From: Skermania sp. ID1734
GTDB taxonomy: Bacteria > Actinomycetota > Actinomycetes > Mycobacteriales > Mycobacteriaceae
Length of the DNA: 64,000 bases
NCBI RefSeq assembly: GCF_007489285.1
Contig: NZ_VLIY01000021.1
Span: 16,298 to 80,297 of the forward strand
Direction of reading: 5' to 3'
Shown: positions 25,758 to 34,575 of the stretch, one piece after another
Layout: each line of letters opens with the position of its first letter
Numbering within the stretch: the stretch's first letter is position 1
Program-made: the position numbers and the translations under genes
Notes under the pieces: generated by a model
What the model saw: only the letters and a program-made list of their open reading frames with translations
What the model was told of the DNA's origin: nothing
Database searches by the model: none

Positions 25758-27261
25758 GCAGGATGTGCAGGACGTCCAACCGGTTATCGAACTCGCTGGA
25801 ATCAGCAAACGCTACGGCGGCACCTACGCGCTGCGTGAGGTGAACTTCGATGTGCGCCCCGGCGAAATTCACGCGCTGCTTGGTGAAAACGGCGCGGGCA
25901 AGTCAACGCTAGTCAAAATCGTCTCTGGAGCCATCGCGCATGACAACGGAACACTCACGATCGACGGTAGGGTGCAGAGATTCGCCACGCCCAAGGATTC
26001 GGCAGACGCGGGCATCGCGATGGTCTACCAGGAAGGCTCGCTCGTCGAATCGATGACCGTGGCGCAGAACCTGTTTCTCGGCCAGGAGAAGGTCTTCAAC
26101 AATCTGGCCCACCTCAATGTGGTGGCCCGGGAATTACTGGAGTCGCACAATTTTCACATTCGACCGGAGGCGACCGCGGGCGCGCTCGGTATCGGACAGA
26201 AGCAGATGGTCGAGATTGCCCGTGCGGTACACCGGGATGCGAAGGTGGTCATCCTCGACGAACCGACCGCCTCGGTCACGCCCGAGGAACGGCTGCAACT
26301 GTTCCTGTCGATGCGCCGGCTCAAGCGCAAGGGTATCGGCGTCATCTTTATCACGCACATGCTCGATGAAGCCTTCGACGAGGCCGACCGCATCACCGTG
26401 CTGCGCGACGGCGAGGTGCAAGGCACACTGGCCAAGCCGGAGTTCGACCGCGAGACAGTGGTGCAGATGATGGTTGGTCGAAACGTCGAAATGGGTCGGG
26501 TCACGCCCAACCGCGAACCTGATCCCACCCCCGTGCTGCAGGTCGAGGACGTGACACTGCTACCTGTCGTCCGCAACATGTCGTTCTCGGCGTACCCCGG
26601 CGAGATCGTCGGCATCTACGGACTCGTCGGCGCCGGCCGAAGCGAAGCGGCAATGATCATCAGCGGAATCATGAAGCGGCGCAGACTGCGTGGCGGCAAA
26701 ATCCGACTGAACGGGCGAGAGGTGCGGTTCCGCACGCCCCGGCATGCGCGCCGAGCCGGCATCGTGTACATCACCGAGGATCGCAAGGCGTCGGGGTTCT
26801 TCGGGCACCTGTCGATCGCCGACAACATCTACCTCGGGCACCTGTGCGGCAGTCCTCGCCTGCCGATGCTTATTCGGCCCGGCGAGCGAAAGTCGGTGGC
26901 GCAGCGCTTCGTCGAGCGCTTCCAGGTGCGCACACTGGAACCGAATCGGGCAACGTTGGAGGAACTCAGCGGCGGCAACCAGCAGAAAGTGGTGTTGGCC
27001 AAGGGACTTACCCGCAAGCCGCTCGTCGCGATTATCGATGAGCCGACGCGCGGGGTTGACCTGGGCACCATTCCCGAGATCCACGCGATGATTCGAGCGC
27101 TTGCCGACGACGGGGTCGCGGTGGTGGTGATTTCTTCTTACATGCCGGAAATCCGCGCACTGGCGGACAGAATACTGGTGGCCAAACACGGAACCATCGC
27201 CGCCGAGTTCGACCCGGTGGAAGCCGACGAGACGAAACTTATGTTCGCCGCGGTGCATTGA
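25750..27261 (+). CDS. ABC transporter ATP-binding protein, duplicated (RbsA/XylG type)
   Basis: A 503-residue double ABC ATPase. Domain 1: Walker A GENGAGKST (about residue 45), signature region LGIGQKQMVEIARAVH, Walker B VVILDEPTASVT. Domain 2: a degenerate P-loop GLVGAGRSE, signature LSGGNQQKVVLAKGL, Walker B VAIIDEPTRGVDLG. A normal first site and degenerate second site are usual for RbsA/MglA/XylG. The start could be GTG at 25741 or ATG at 25750; both overlap the SMP-30-like gene. It is last in the importer operon and is followed by a hairpin. Confidence 0.94.
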   Translation: MTEQDVQDVQPVIELAGISKRYGGTYALREVNFDVRPGEIHALLGENGAGKSTLVKIVSGAIAHDNGTLTIDGRVQRFATPKDSADAGIAMVYQEGSLVESMTVAQNLFLGQEKVFNNLAHLNVVARELLESHNFHIRPEATAGALGIGQKQMVEIARAVHRDAKVVILDEPTASVTPEERLQLFLSMRRLKRKGIGVIFITHMLDEAFDEADRITVLRDGEVQGTLAKPEFDRETVVQMMVGRNVEMGRVTPNREPDPTPVLQVEDVTLLPVVRNMSFSAYPGEIVGIYGLVGAGRSEAAMIISGIMKRRRLRGGKIRLNGREVRFRTPRHARRAGIVYITEDRKASGFFGHLSIADNIYLGHLCGSPRLPMLIRPGERKSVAQRFVERFQVRTLEPNRATLEELSGGNQQKVVLAKGLTRKPLVAIIDEPTRGVDLGTIPEIHAMIRALADDGVAVVVISSYMPEIRALADRILVAKHGTIAAEFDPVEADETKLMFAAVH

Positions 27262-27278
27262 ACGTGCAAGACTTCGAC

Positions 27279-27334
27279 GAGACCGAACAGATGGCCGCGA
27301 TACGGATTAGGTAAGCGGCCATTTGCTCGGTCTC
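27279..27334. terminator. Hairpin terminator between convergent operons
   Basis: An inverted repeat with 20-base arms at 27279-27298 and 27315-27334, with two mismatches near GAACAG/TTGCTC. It lies between the ABC ATPase stop (27261) and the MmgE/PrpD stop (27348) and can serve both directions. Confidence 0.7.
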
Positions 27335-27347
27335 GCCGTCGGTTAGC

Positions 27348-28763
27348 TCACGGCCGAAGCCGGTCCATGATCGACCTGACATCCTCGACGTCCTCGAGCG
27401 CAAATACTGCTTCTACCACGGCGTCGGCATCCGCGTCGTGGAGCACGCCGTCGACGTTGCGCCGGAACTTTGCAGTCAGTTCGTCGTTGGTCATGTAGCT
27501 CGATGGGTCCGGTGACGGGCTGCCCTTGGGGTAGTGCCGCTCCCCCGCGAAAGTCGTTCCGCGAGCCACCACTTCGATCCGCGACTGTCGCGCTGCCGGG
27601 TTCGACGTCAGTGCCGCAGCGTAATCGGGGTGGGGCTGATAGGTCACCTTCTTCATCAGGTTCATGACCGACGGGCTCGATACGAACTCGGGGTCTTGCC
27701 ACTGCCTGCCGGGCGGGCGCCGATGCGCGCCGACGGCGAGCCCGTGGGCCATGCTGAACTGTGCGTCGCGCGGGTCTTCGACCGTCTCGTTGAGCCACAC
27801 CGGTTGCAGCACGAAGCTTTCACCCCAGGCCCTGATGGAGTCGATCTCGTCGGGCTTGATGTCGTTGTCTTCGACTATGTCGGTCAGTGCGTCGAGCAGA
27901 GCATGCAGCACGCGGCAGTGCGGGTAGGGCTTGAAGGACTGGAACGGCGTGAATGTCCATTCGGTGCCCAGGTTCGCGGTGATCGGCTCCGGCACCCACC
28001 GGCCTGTGCCGATGAATCGCGGAAAGCCGAACTCGCGGTCGTCGAGGATCTGGCGGTCGCCGCGATGGCCGAACTCCGCCAGATGCGCTGCGGTCATTGC
28101 CACCAGCGCCTGCCCGCCAGCAAGCTGGTACTTGATAGTGGTGGACGGCGCATGCATCATCCAAGCCCGTTGGTAGTTCACCGGCGCGGTGCAACCAGCG
28201 ATTCCGAGCGCATCGCTCACCGTTTCACGCGAGAACGAGTTCACCAACCCGATCGCCGCGGTTGCCCCGAAAATGGTGCTGCTGTAACCGATTACCGGCG
28301 GTATCGTGACGACGCCGTCTTTCATGTCGCGGAGGTAATCAGTGGCTTTGCCGATTCGATACGAGATTTCGTGCGCTACCGCGATCGCGGTGAGCAGGCG
28401 CGCACCGCTGCGGCCGCCCACCTCGGCCGCAGCCAGCGCACCGGGCAGGACGTAGGGCGTGACGTGGCCGGGCGGCAAGACAGGGTCCTGATCGAGCGCA
28501 TTGATCAGTTCTGCATTGGCGAACGCCGCACCGAGTTCCGATGTGCACTCTTTGGTTCCGATGATGGAAGCGTGGCCGTTGTCTCCGCCGAGAACCCGTC
28601 CATACCGCACGGCGATCTCCGCGCCCCGATCACCCAACGAGGCGACGGCGCACCCGAGCGAGTCCAACAGAATTCGCTTCGATTCTTCGATCACCTCCGC
28701 AGGCAGAGACGCGGTCTCGACGTCCACCGCAAACTCGGCGAGCTGTTCGATGATTGTTGGCAT
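27348..28763 (-). CDS. MmgE/PrpD family protein (first of two)
   Basis: A 471-residue member of the MmgE/PrpD family, whose known members are 2-methylcitrate dehydratase, cis-aconitate decarboxylase and iminodisuccinate epimerase. Signatures: LLDSLGCAVASLGDRGAEIA, AFANAELINALDQDPVLPPG, AVAHEISYRIGKA, IFGATAAIGLVNSF and FQSFKPYPHCRVLHALLDAL. The start is ATG at 28763 with AAAGGGAA. It is last in an operon ALDH-ADH-MmgE on the minus strand. The reaction is probably addition or elimination on a polar carboxylate, but the family is too diverse for a specific call. A second member lies at 34576. Confidence 0.88.
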   Translation of the reverse strand: MPTIIEQLAEFAVDVETASLPAEVIEESKRILLDSLGCAVASLGDRGAEIAVRYGRVLGGDNGHASIIGTKECTSELGAAFANAELINALDQDPVLPPGHVTPYVLPGALAAAEVGGRSGARLLTAIAVAHEISYRIGKATDYLRDMKDGVVTIPPVIGYSSTIFGATAAIGLVNSFSRETVSDALGIAGCTAPVNYQRAWMMHAPSTTIKYQLAGGQALVAMTAAHLAEFGHRGDRQILDDREFGFPRFIGTGRWVPEPITANLGTEWTFTPFQSFKPYPHCRVLHALLDALTDIVEDNDIKPDEIDSIRAWGESFVLQPVWLNETVEDPRDAQFSMAHGLAVGAHRRPPGRQWQDPEFVSSPSVMNLMKKVTYQPHPDYAAALTSNPAARQSRIEVVARGTTFAGERHYPKGSPSPDPSSYMTNDELTAKFRRNVDGVLHDADADAVVEAVFALEDVEDVRSIMDRLRP

Positions 28764-28773
28764 GTATTCCCTT

Positions 28774-29895
28774 TCAGGAGTCGTAGATGATAACGCCGCG
28801 CAGGTTCTTACCGGCCTTCATGTCCTCGAAGCCCTTGTTGACATCCTCGAGTCGGTAGCGGGTGGTGATCAGTTCATCGAGTTTCAATGACCCCCGTTGG
28901 TACATCTCGAGCTGCGCCGGTATGTCGGCAGTGGGCGAACTTGCGCCGAACAGTGAACCCTGTAAGCGCTTCTGGTACAGCGTCAATTCGTGCAGGTTGA
29001 TATCGCCGTCCTTGACGAACGTGTCGCCGATGCCGACGGCGACACACGTGCCCGCCTTGCGAACAGCCCCCAACCCCCGGCCGACGTCATGCCCGGTCAG
29101 TATTCCCACAGTCACGATCGAGGAATCCGCGCCCTGACCGTTGGTCATCGACCGCGCAACCTCGGTGGCCTCCTCGATCGTTGCGAGGGCATGCGTCGCG
29201 CCGAGCTTCAAGGCTGAATCGCGTTTGAATTCCACGGGATCCACCGCGATCACCGCGTCCGCGCCGGCGTGTGCCGCGCCCTGCACCGCGTTGATGCCGA
29301 TACCGCCGATACCCATGACAATGACTACCTGCCCAGGCCGAACCTGAGCCGAGTTCACCGCGGCACCCCAGCCCGTGCCGACGCCGCAACCGGTCAAACA
29401 GGCGACGTCCAGGGGGATCGACGGATCGATCTTGATGGCCGACGCGGTGGACACCACGATGCGTTCGCAGAACGTTCCCAGCGCTGCAAGCTGCCCGACG
29501 GGTTTGCCCGCCAAGGACAACCGGAACGATCCAGGATCGTCGAAACGGCAACCAGTAGCGAGAAATGCGCCGAGATCACACAGATTCTGCAGTCCGCGCG
29601 CACACCAGGTGCACCGTCCGCACACGGGCAGGAACGAGAACACCACGTGGTCGCCCTCGGCAAAGCCTGCGGTGGCCGGCCCGACCGCTTCCACGACGCC
29701 GGCACCCTCGTGACCGCCGGCGATCGGCAGAATCGCCGGGGTTTGGTCCCCGGTCGCGAAGTGGTCGTCGGAGTGACACAGACCCGCAGCCACCATCTTG
29801 ACGCGAATTTCACCTTGCCGCGGGTCGTCGAGGTCGAGTTCGACCACCTCGTACCGACCCGGCGACGTGCGCAACACTGCACCGCGAGTCTTCAT
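28774..29895 (-). CDS. NDMA-dependent (mycofactocin-type) zinc alcohol dehydrogenase
   Basis: A 373-residue zinc-containing medium-chain dehydrogenase. The catalytic zinc ligands are in AGLCHSDDHF and GGHEGAGVVE, with Cys in CLTGCGVGTGWGAA. The structural zinc lobe is CGRCTWCARGLQNLC. The nucleotide-binding loop is VMGIGGIGINAVQGAAHAGA. The whole resembles the actinobacterial NDMA-dependent alcohol dehydrogenase family, which holds a tightly bound nicotinamide cofactor and is linked to the redox carrier mycofactocin; no mycofactocin biosynthesis gene is in this window. The start is ATG at 29895 with GGAG. It follows the ALDH gene by 16 bp. An alcohol is the probable substrate. Confidence 0.88.
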   Translation of the reverse strand: MKTRGAVLRTSPGRYEVVELDLDDPRQGEIRVKMVAAGLCHSDDHFATGDQTPAILPIAGGHEGAGVVEAVGPATAGFAEGDHVVFSFLPVCGRCTWCARGLQNLCDLGAFLATGCRFDDPGSFRLSLAGKPVGQLAALGTFCERIVVSTASAIKIDPSIPLDVACLTGCGVGTGWGAAVNSAQVRPGQVVIVMGIGGIGINAVQGAAHAGADAVIAVDPVEFKRDSALKLGATHALATIEEATEVARSMTNGQGADSSIVTVGILTGHDVGRGLGAVRKAGTCVAVGIGDTFVKDGDINLHELTLYQKRLQGSLFGASSPTADIPAQLEMYQRGSLKLDELITTRYRLEDVNKGFEDMKAGKNLRGVIIYDS

Positions 29896-29911
29896 TTTCG
29901 GCTCCTACCGG

Positions 29912-31378
29912 TCACCCTAACGAATTCGCCAGTGCCGGCGGCAAGCCATAGGACTTCAACTCCACGTACGCCTCGAAGCCCTCGATACCGGCCTCGCGAC
30001 CGATACCGCTTGCCTTGAAACCGCCAATTGGAGAATGGAATCCGACGACATGGCCGTTCAGCTCCACAGTTCCGGTGCGAATGCGCCGCGCTACGGCAAG
30101 GGCGCGTTCGTCATCCGCAGTGAACACCGACCCGTTGAGTCCGAACTCCGAGTTGTTGGCGATCGCCACGGCCTCGTCATCGTCGCCGAAGCTCAGCACC
30201 GAAAGGACCGGTCCGAAGATCTCTTCCTGAGCAATTCGCATATTCGGTTGCACCTCGCTGAAGATCGTCGGCTCGACAAACCATCCCCGGTCCAGCCCGG
30301 CCGGACGACCACCACCGATCACCACCTTGGCGCCCTCACCGCGGCCGATCTCGATGTAGCGCTCCACCATGTCGCGCTGGCGGGCAGCAACGAGGGGTCC
30401 GACCTCCGTGGCATCGTCCGCAGGGTCACCAACCGGCATGGACTCGACCATCGCGGTCAGGCGGTCGAGCAATTCGGCCTCTCGCGAGCGGGCAACCACG
30501 ACCCGCGTCTTGTTACTGCAGGCTTGGCCGGTGTTGCGCAAAGACAACTTTCGAATCTGCGCGACGGCCAGATCCAAATCCGCATCCTCGAGAATCACCG
30601 CCGCGGATTTGCCGCCGAGCTCGAGCGTCACCCGGCGTAGGTCCTGCCCGCACAGCGCCGCGACGCGGCGCCCGGCCGCAGTGGAACCGGTGAACGAAAC
30701 CTTGTCGACATCACGATGGGTGACCAGGTATTCGCTGACCTCCCGATCGGCGGGTAGCACGCTCAGCACGCCCGGTGGCAGTCCAGCCGATTCCAGCATT
30801 TCGGCGAACAGATAGGAATCGAGCGGAGCCTCAGGCGAGGTCTTGAGGATCGCCGTGCAGCCGCTGAGAAGAGCGGGCGCAAGCTTGAGCATGGTCACGA
30901 GCATCGGTGCGTTCCACGGTACGACCGCGGCCACGACGCCGACCGGTTCCCTTGTCACCAGACCGGTTCCCGTGCTGGACCGTCGAATGGTGCTCCATTC
31001 GACCTGCGGGGCGAGGTCGATGAAGCTGTCCAGCAAGGCTTTCGCGCCCGCGGACTGCATGGTGCGGGACAATGAGATCGGACAGCCCATTTCGTCGGAG
31101 ACGATGCGGGCCAACAGTTCCTGTTGCTCGCCCAACTTTGCGCTGACTCGGTTGAGCACGTCGATCCGTTCCGTCAGCGACAGTTGGGGCCACGGTCCGT
31201 TATCGAATGCGTTCCGGGCCGCCGCAACCGCCCGATCGACGTCAGCCTTTGTCGCCGCCGGCACCTCTGCCACGATCTGTTCGGTGAACGGCGAGATCAC
31301 GCGGATCTTGTCATCGGATGCTGGCTTCTCCCACCGACCGTCGATGAACAGCCTTGTGTAATTGCCCTGCCAGACCAT
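29912..31378 (-). CDS. Aldehyde dehydrogenase
   Basis: A 488-residue NAD(P)-dependent aldehyde dehydrogenase. The start is ATG at 31378 (MVWQGNYTRLFIDG) with AAGGGAAG; a longer frame starts at 31417. The catalytic motifs are VTLELGGKSAAVIL (Glu) and NTGQACSNKTRVVV (Cys), with PWNAPMLVTMLKLAPALLSG and FTGSTAAGRRVAAL for nucleotide binding. It is first in the ALDH-ADH-MmgE operon, so alcohol, aldehyde and acid steps are co-expressed. The AT-rich site c (31544-31561) lies in the 207-bp gap shared with the divergent GAF-LuxR regulator. Confidence 0.95.
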   Translation of the reverse strand: MVWQGNYTRLFIDGRWEKPASDDKIRVISPFTEQIVAEVPAATKADVDRAVAAARNAFDNGPWPQLSLTERIDVLNRVSAKLGEQQELLARIVSDEMGCPISLSRTMQSAGAKALLDSFIDLAPQVEWSTIRRSSTGTGLVTREPVGVVAAVVPWNAPMLVTMLKLAPALLSGCTAILKTSPEAPLDSYLFAEMLESAGLPPGVLSVLPADREVSEYLVTHRDVDKVSFTGSTAAGRRVAALCGQDLRRVTLELGGKSAAVILEDADLDLAVAQIRKLSLRNTGQACSNKTRVVVARSREAELLDRLTAMVESMPVGDPADDATEVGPLVAARQRDMVERYIEIGRGEGAKVVIGGGRPAGLDRGWFVEPTIFSEVQPNMRIAQEEIFGPVLSVLSFGDDDEAVAIANNSEFGLNGSVFTADDERALAVARRIRTGTVELNGHVVGFHSPIGGFKASGIGREAGIEGFEAYVELKSYGLPPALANSLG

Positions 31379-31543
31379 GTCGCTTCCCTTCGTTGCGCAC
31401 GCTGAATGGCGAGTCATGTGACGTCACTAACAACTGTCGACCACCCGGCGGCCGGTGTAATCGGCCATAGGTCGGATTCGGTGTACGACTTTCGGACGAC
31501 TTGGCGGCGGCGGTACGAGAAGGTTGCGAAAATTGCTGATAGC

Positions 31544-31561
31544 GAATAGTATATGATGTAC
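31544..31561. promoter_or_regulatory. AT-rich control site c between ALDH operon and GAF-LuxR gene
   Basis: GAATAGTATATGATGTAC, 25 bases before the LuxR start codon, is AT-rich in GC-rich surroundings. It has the same type of position as the ATATTATAT sites but matches their core only partly (ATACTATTC on the reverse strand). Confidence 0.4.
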
Positions 31562-31585
31562 TAAATCAGCGTCCCTGGAGCGATT

Positions 31586-32689
31586 GTGGCAACCGGAACG
31601 ACCGATTCGAGTCACCGCGATGTGGCACTCGACGACGACCTCGGCAGGCGCATCCGCGACTTGACGGCGGACGCCACGTCCATTCTCGGGCGCACACTTC
31701 CGGTCCGCGACCTAACCCGCGCCATCCCGGCCAAACAGATGCTGCGCCACCTGTGGGATGCCACCGTCGCGGAGTTGTTGCAGGGCGTGGACAACCGCGC
31801 GGTCCCCGACCGCCTTGCGGATCTGACGGTGCTACTGGCGCGCATCCGCGAGGCCGAAGCTGCCATCGACAACGCACGCGTCGATGAGGGCGTCATGATG
31901 CTTCGGAGGGTCCGCCGTGCTCTCGCTCGACTCCAAGAAACTGCCACCGTCGACGACCTGCTCACGAGTGCAGCAGAAGCTGCATGCACTCTCGGGTTTG
32001 ACCGCGCGCTGCTGTCCACCATCAAAGACTCAACCTGGAACTTGCACACCATGTACATCACGGGTGATCCGGTGTTGGCCCGGGAGATGGAGGCGGCCGG
32101 TCGGGAAAACCCGCGCAAACTGGACGGCACCCTCGTCGAAAGCGACATCGTGACCAAGGCGCGACCTGGTCTCGTGTACGACGTCCAGCACAACCCACGG
32201 GTCAACCGGGATCTGACCAAACTCAGCGGTTCGACCTCATACGGCGTCGCCCCGCTGACCATCCGCGGAAACGTCGTCGGCCTCGTACACGGCGACTGCT
32301 ATCGACCACACAGAGAAGTCGATGCCACCGATCGCGCGGTGCTGAACCTCTTCGCCGAGGGACTCAGCCACACGCTGGCCCGGGTGACTGTGGTCGAGGG
32401 CCTCGCCAACTTGCGCGCGGGCATCGACAACATCGGCTCCGCAATCAATATCACTGCGCGCCAACCTGTTGCACCGCAACCGCTCCAGCACCCGCTGCTG
32501 TCCACCCGCGAAGTCGAGGTCATCGAACTACTCGCGGCGGGCGAGTCCAATCGGCTGATAGCGCGCAAGCTGTCGATATCCGAAGGCACCGTCAAGACGC
32601 ACATCACCCATATCTTGCGCAAACTGGGCGCCGCAAACCGTGCCGAAGCGGTGGCCTACTGGCTTCGCGACGCAAAGACGCGGACGTAG
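31586..32689 (+). CDS. GAF-domain LuxR family transcriptional regulator
   Basis: A 367-residue regulator. Residues about 1-110 are a helical region without a recognised motif. Residues about 115-270 fit a GAF-like sensor (ETATVDDLLTSAAEAACTLG, then VAPLTIRGNVVGLVHGDCYR). The C-terminal LuxR HTH is STREVEVIELLAAGESNRLI, then ARKLSISEGTVKTHITHILR. The start is GTG at 31586 after TGGAG. The divergent ALDH/ADH/MmgE operon is the probable target. GAF ligands in such proteins are often small aromatics or other metabolites; nothing here shows which. Confidence 0.9.
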   Translation: MATGTTDSSHRDVALDDDLGRRIRDLTADATSILGRTLPVRDLTRAIPAKQMLRHLWDATVAELLQGVDNRAVPDRLADLTVLLARIREAEAAIDNARVDEGVMMLRRVRRALARLQETATVDDLLTSAAEAACTLGFDRALLSTIKDSTWNLHTMYITGDPVLAREMEAAGRENPRKLDGTLVESDIVTKARPGLVYDVQHNPRVNRDLTKLSGSTSYGVAPLTIRGNVVGLVHGDCYRPHREVDATDRAVLNLFAEGLSHTLARVTVVEGLANLRAGIDNIGSAINITARQPVAPQPLQHPLLSTREVEVIELLAAGESNRLIARKLSISEGTVKTHITHILRKLGAANRAEAVAYWLRDAKTRT

Positions 32690-32726
32690 CCTCGGCGCTG
32701 CGCGAGGGAAGGACAATCGGGCCTCT

Positions 32727-32744
32727 TGATATCATCGGATATCA
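32727..32744. promoter_or_regulatory. VapBC operator palindrome
   Basis: TGATATC-ATCG-GATATCA, a perfect 7-bp inverted repeat, touches the AGGAGGC ribosome site of vapB (start at 32758). This is the expected place for autorepression by a VapB/VapBC complex. Confidence 0.6.
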
Positions 32745-32757
32745 GGAGGCGAAACCG

Positions 32758-32979
32758 GTGACAGACATTCTGATCCGAGACGTACCAGACGATGTTCTAC
32801 GTCGCATCGACGCAGACGCCGCGCGGGCGGGATTGAGTCGGAACGAGTATCTCCGGCGTGAGGTCGAACGGCTCGCTCGCCGTAGTGCAAACCCTGTCAC
32901 CGTCGCTGATTTCCGACGGTTCACCGACCTCACCGGCGACCTGACCGACGATGCCGTGATGCGGCGGGCGTGGTCGTGA
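32758..32979 (+). CDS. vapB: VapB-type antitoxin (ribbon-helix-helix)
   Basis: A 73-residue antitoxin. The N-terminal ribbon-helix-helix pattern [20 protein letters not shown], then [20 protein letters not shown], should bind DNA as a dimer. The C-terminal part ([20 protein letters not shown]) would wrap the toxin active site. The start is GTG at 32758 with a strong AGGAGGC; the palindrome at 32727-32744 overlaps that site. The end overlaps the toxin start by about 10 bp, the classical antitoxin-first arrangement. Confidence 0.88.
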   Translation: MTDILIRDVPDDVLRRIDADAARAGLSRNEYLRREVERLARRSANPVTVADFRRFTDLTGDLTDDAVMRRAWS

Positions 32980-33383
32980 CGGACGGATGGGTCGTAGACA
33001 AATCAGCGCTAGCTCGGTTTGGGCGGTCACCGGACGGTGAAATGTGGGCGGCCCGTACTAGCCGCGGACTGGTGCGAATCACCGTTATAACGCTGCTCGA
33101 GGTGGGCTATTCGGCCCGCTCCGCCACCGACTGGCACGCGAGCATTGCCTTGCCGCCCGTTGCCTCGATGCCTGTCGAGAATCTCACTCCCCGCATGGAA
33201 GCTCGTGCCGTTGAAATCCAAGGGCTGCTTGCCCAAAGGGGGCACCATCGTGCTCCGTCGATTCCCGACCTACTCGTCGCCGCGGTGGCCGAAGCCTCGG
33301 GCTTAACGGTGCTGCACGTGGATAAAGCTTTTGATCTCATCGCTGAAATCACTGGTCAGCCAGTCGAGAGGTTGCGGATATAA
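32970..33383 (+). CDS. vapC: VapC-type PIN-domain ribonuclease toxin
   Basis: A 137-residue PIN-domain protein, a likely sequence-specific RNase acting on tRNA or rRNA as known for VapC toxins. The acidic active-site residues are in place: Asp in [12 protein letters not shown], Glu in [12 protein letters not shown], Asp in [14 protein letters not shown] and Asp in [16 protein letters not shown]. The start is GTG at 32970 or the in-frame GTG at 32976. It overlaps the antitoxin gene. Intact catalytic residues suggest an active toxin; the target is unknown. Confidence 0.88.
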   Translation: MVVTDGWVVDKSALARFGRSPDGEMWAARTSRGLVRITVITLLEVGYSARSATDWHASIALPPVASMPVENLTPRMEARAVEIQGLLAQRGHHRAPSIPDLLVAAVAEASGLTVLHVDKAFDLIAEITGQPVERLRI

Positions 33384-33421
33384 CCGGTTGGGTTCCCGGG
33401 ATAAGTGGCCGCCAGAAGGAG

Positions 33422-34471
33422 CTAGAACTCAATGACGGCCTTGCCGCCGATCTGCTTGTCGAACTCCCGGTATGCCGCCTCCGCGTCATCCAATTTCCAG
33501 TGATCGGTGAAGATCTTGTCGACCTCGACACCGTGGCGCGCGATGAAACGAGCACAATCAGTCTGTCCCACAATGGAGAACGTGTACGAGCCGAGGATTG
33601 TCAGCTGCTTGCGGATGACCTCCGGGCTGACGTTCAGTGTCACGTCGCGGCCTTCGCCGACGAAACCGACCCGGCCCCACAGCGCGCTCGACCGAACCGT
33701 AGCTGAGCGGGCCGAGGGTGCGCCCGAGCAATCGAGTGCCCGGGACACACCCTTCCCGCCTGTCAGTTCCCGCACGGCCTCGATCGGATCCGTTGCGGTG
33801 GAGTCGATCACCGACGCGGCACCGAACTCTGTTGCTCGCGCGACCCGTTCCGGCTCGATGTCCACCGCGATCACTTCAGCGCCCATCGCCGCGGCCAGTT
33901 GCACAGCGGATTGCCCGACCGGCCCCAGCCCGAAAACCGCGATAGTGTCGCGCGCGTTGAGTTCCAATCGGACCAGCGCCCCGAACGCTGTCCCGGTTCC
34001 ACACGAAATCGCCGCCCCTGCAGCAAAACTCAGCTCGTCGGGTAGTGGTACCAGAGTGCGGGCCGGCACCTTCAGGTAATCTGCGTGGCCGCCGTGTGCG
34101 GTCGCGCCGAAGATCCGCGCGCCCTTCTCACATGATTGCATCCATCCGGTGCGGCACGGGTCGCAGAAGCCGCAGCCGTCGTAGTGGTAGACCATCACTC
34201 GATCCCCGATGCGATACGGACCGTTGGCAACATTGCTGCCCAGCGCGGCCACGACCCCGCACGGCTCGTGCCCGGCGATGATGCCGGCGCTGTCGCCCTG
34301 CAGGCCGTACACGGCCAGCGCGTCAGCGGCCGATGCCCGGTAAAACCGCAGATCGCTACCGCACATGCCCGATGCCTTGATCTCGACGACCGCGTCGTCA
34401 GGTCCAGGTACCGGGTCATCGAACTCGGCGATGTCGAGTTTGCTGTTACCGCTGAAGACAACGCCTCGCAT
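33422..34471 (-). CDS. Zinc-dependent alcohol dehydrogenase (medium chain)
   Basis: A 349-residue zinc-binding dehydrogenase of the threonine/sorbitol-dehydrogenase-like group. The start is ATG at 34471 with AAGGAG. The catalytic zinc site has GMCGSDLRFY and AGHEPCGVVA; the structural zinc lobe is CGFCDPCRTGWMQSC. The Rossmann motif is VFGLGPVGQSAVQLAAAMGA, followed by VIAVDIEPER, an acidic pattern favouring NAD. It lies 104 bp downstream of the second MmgE/PrpD gene on the same strand. The substrate is probably a secondary alcohol or polyol; unproven. Confidence 0.9.
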   Translation of the reverse strand: MRGVVFSGNSKLDIAEFDDPVPGPDDAVVEIKASGMCGSDLRFYRASAADALAVYGLQGDSAGIIAGHEPCGVVAALGSNVANGPYRIGDRVMVYHYDGCGFCDPCRTGWMQSCEKGARIFGATAHGGHADYLKVPARTLVPLPDELSFAAGAAISCGTGTAFGALVRLELNARDTIAVFGLGPVGQSAVQLAAAMGAEVIAVDIEPERVARATEFGAASVIDSTATDPIEAVRELTGGKGVSRALDCSGAPSARSATVRSSALWGRVGFVGEGRDVTLNVSPEVIRKQLTILGSYTFSIVGQTDCARFIARHGVEVDKIFTDHWKLDDAEAAYREFDKQIGGKAVIEF

Positions 34472-34575
34472 CACACGCTCCTTCTACGTAGGTCGAAACA
34501 ACTGTCGCCCAGTGCACATTGCGGCAACATCTGCCGCGAGTCGGATTCCGGTACGACTTTCGGCGGACTGCAGCC

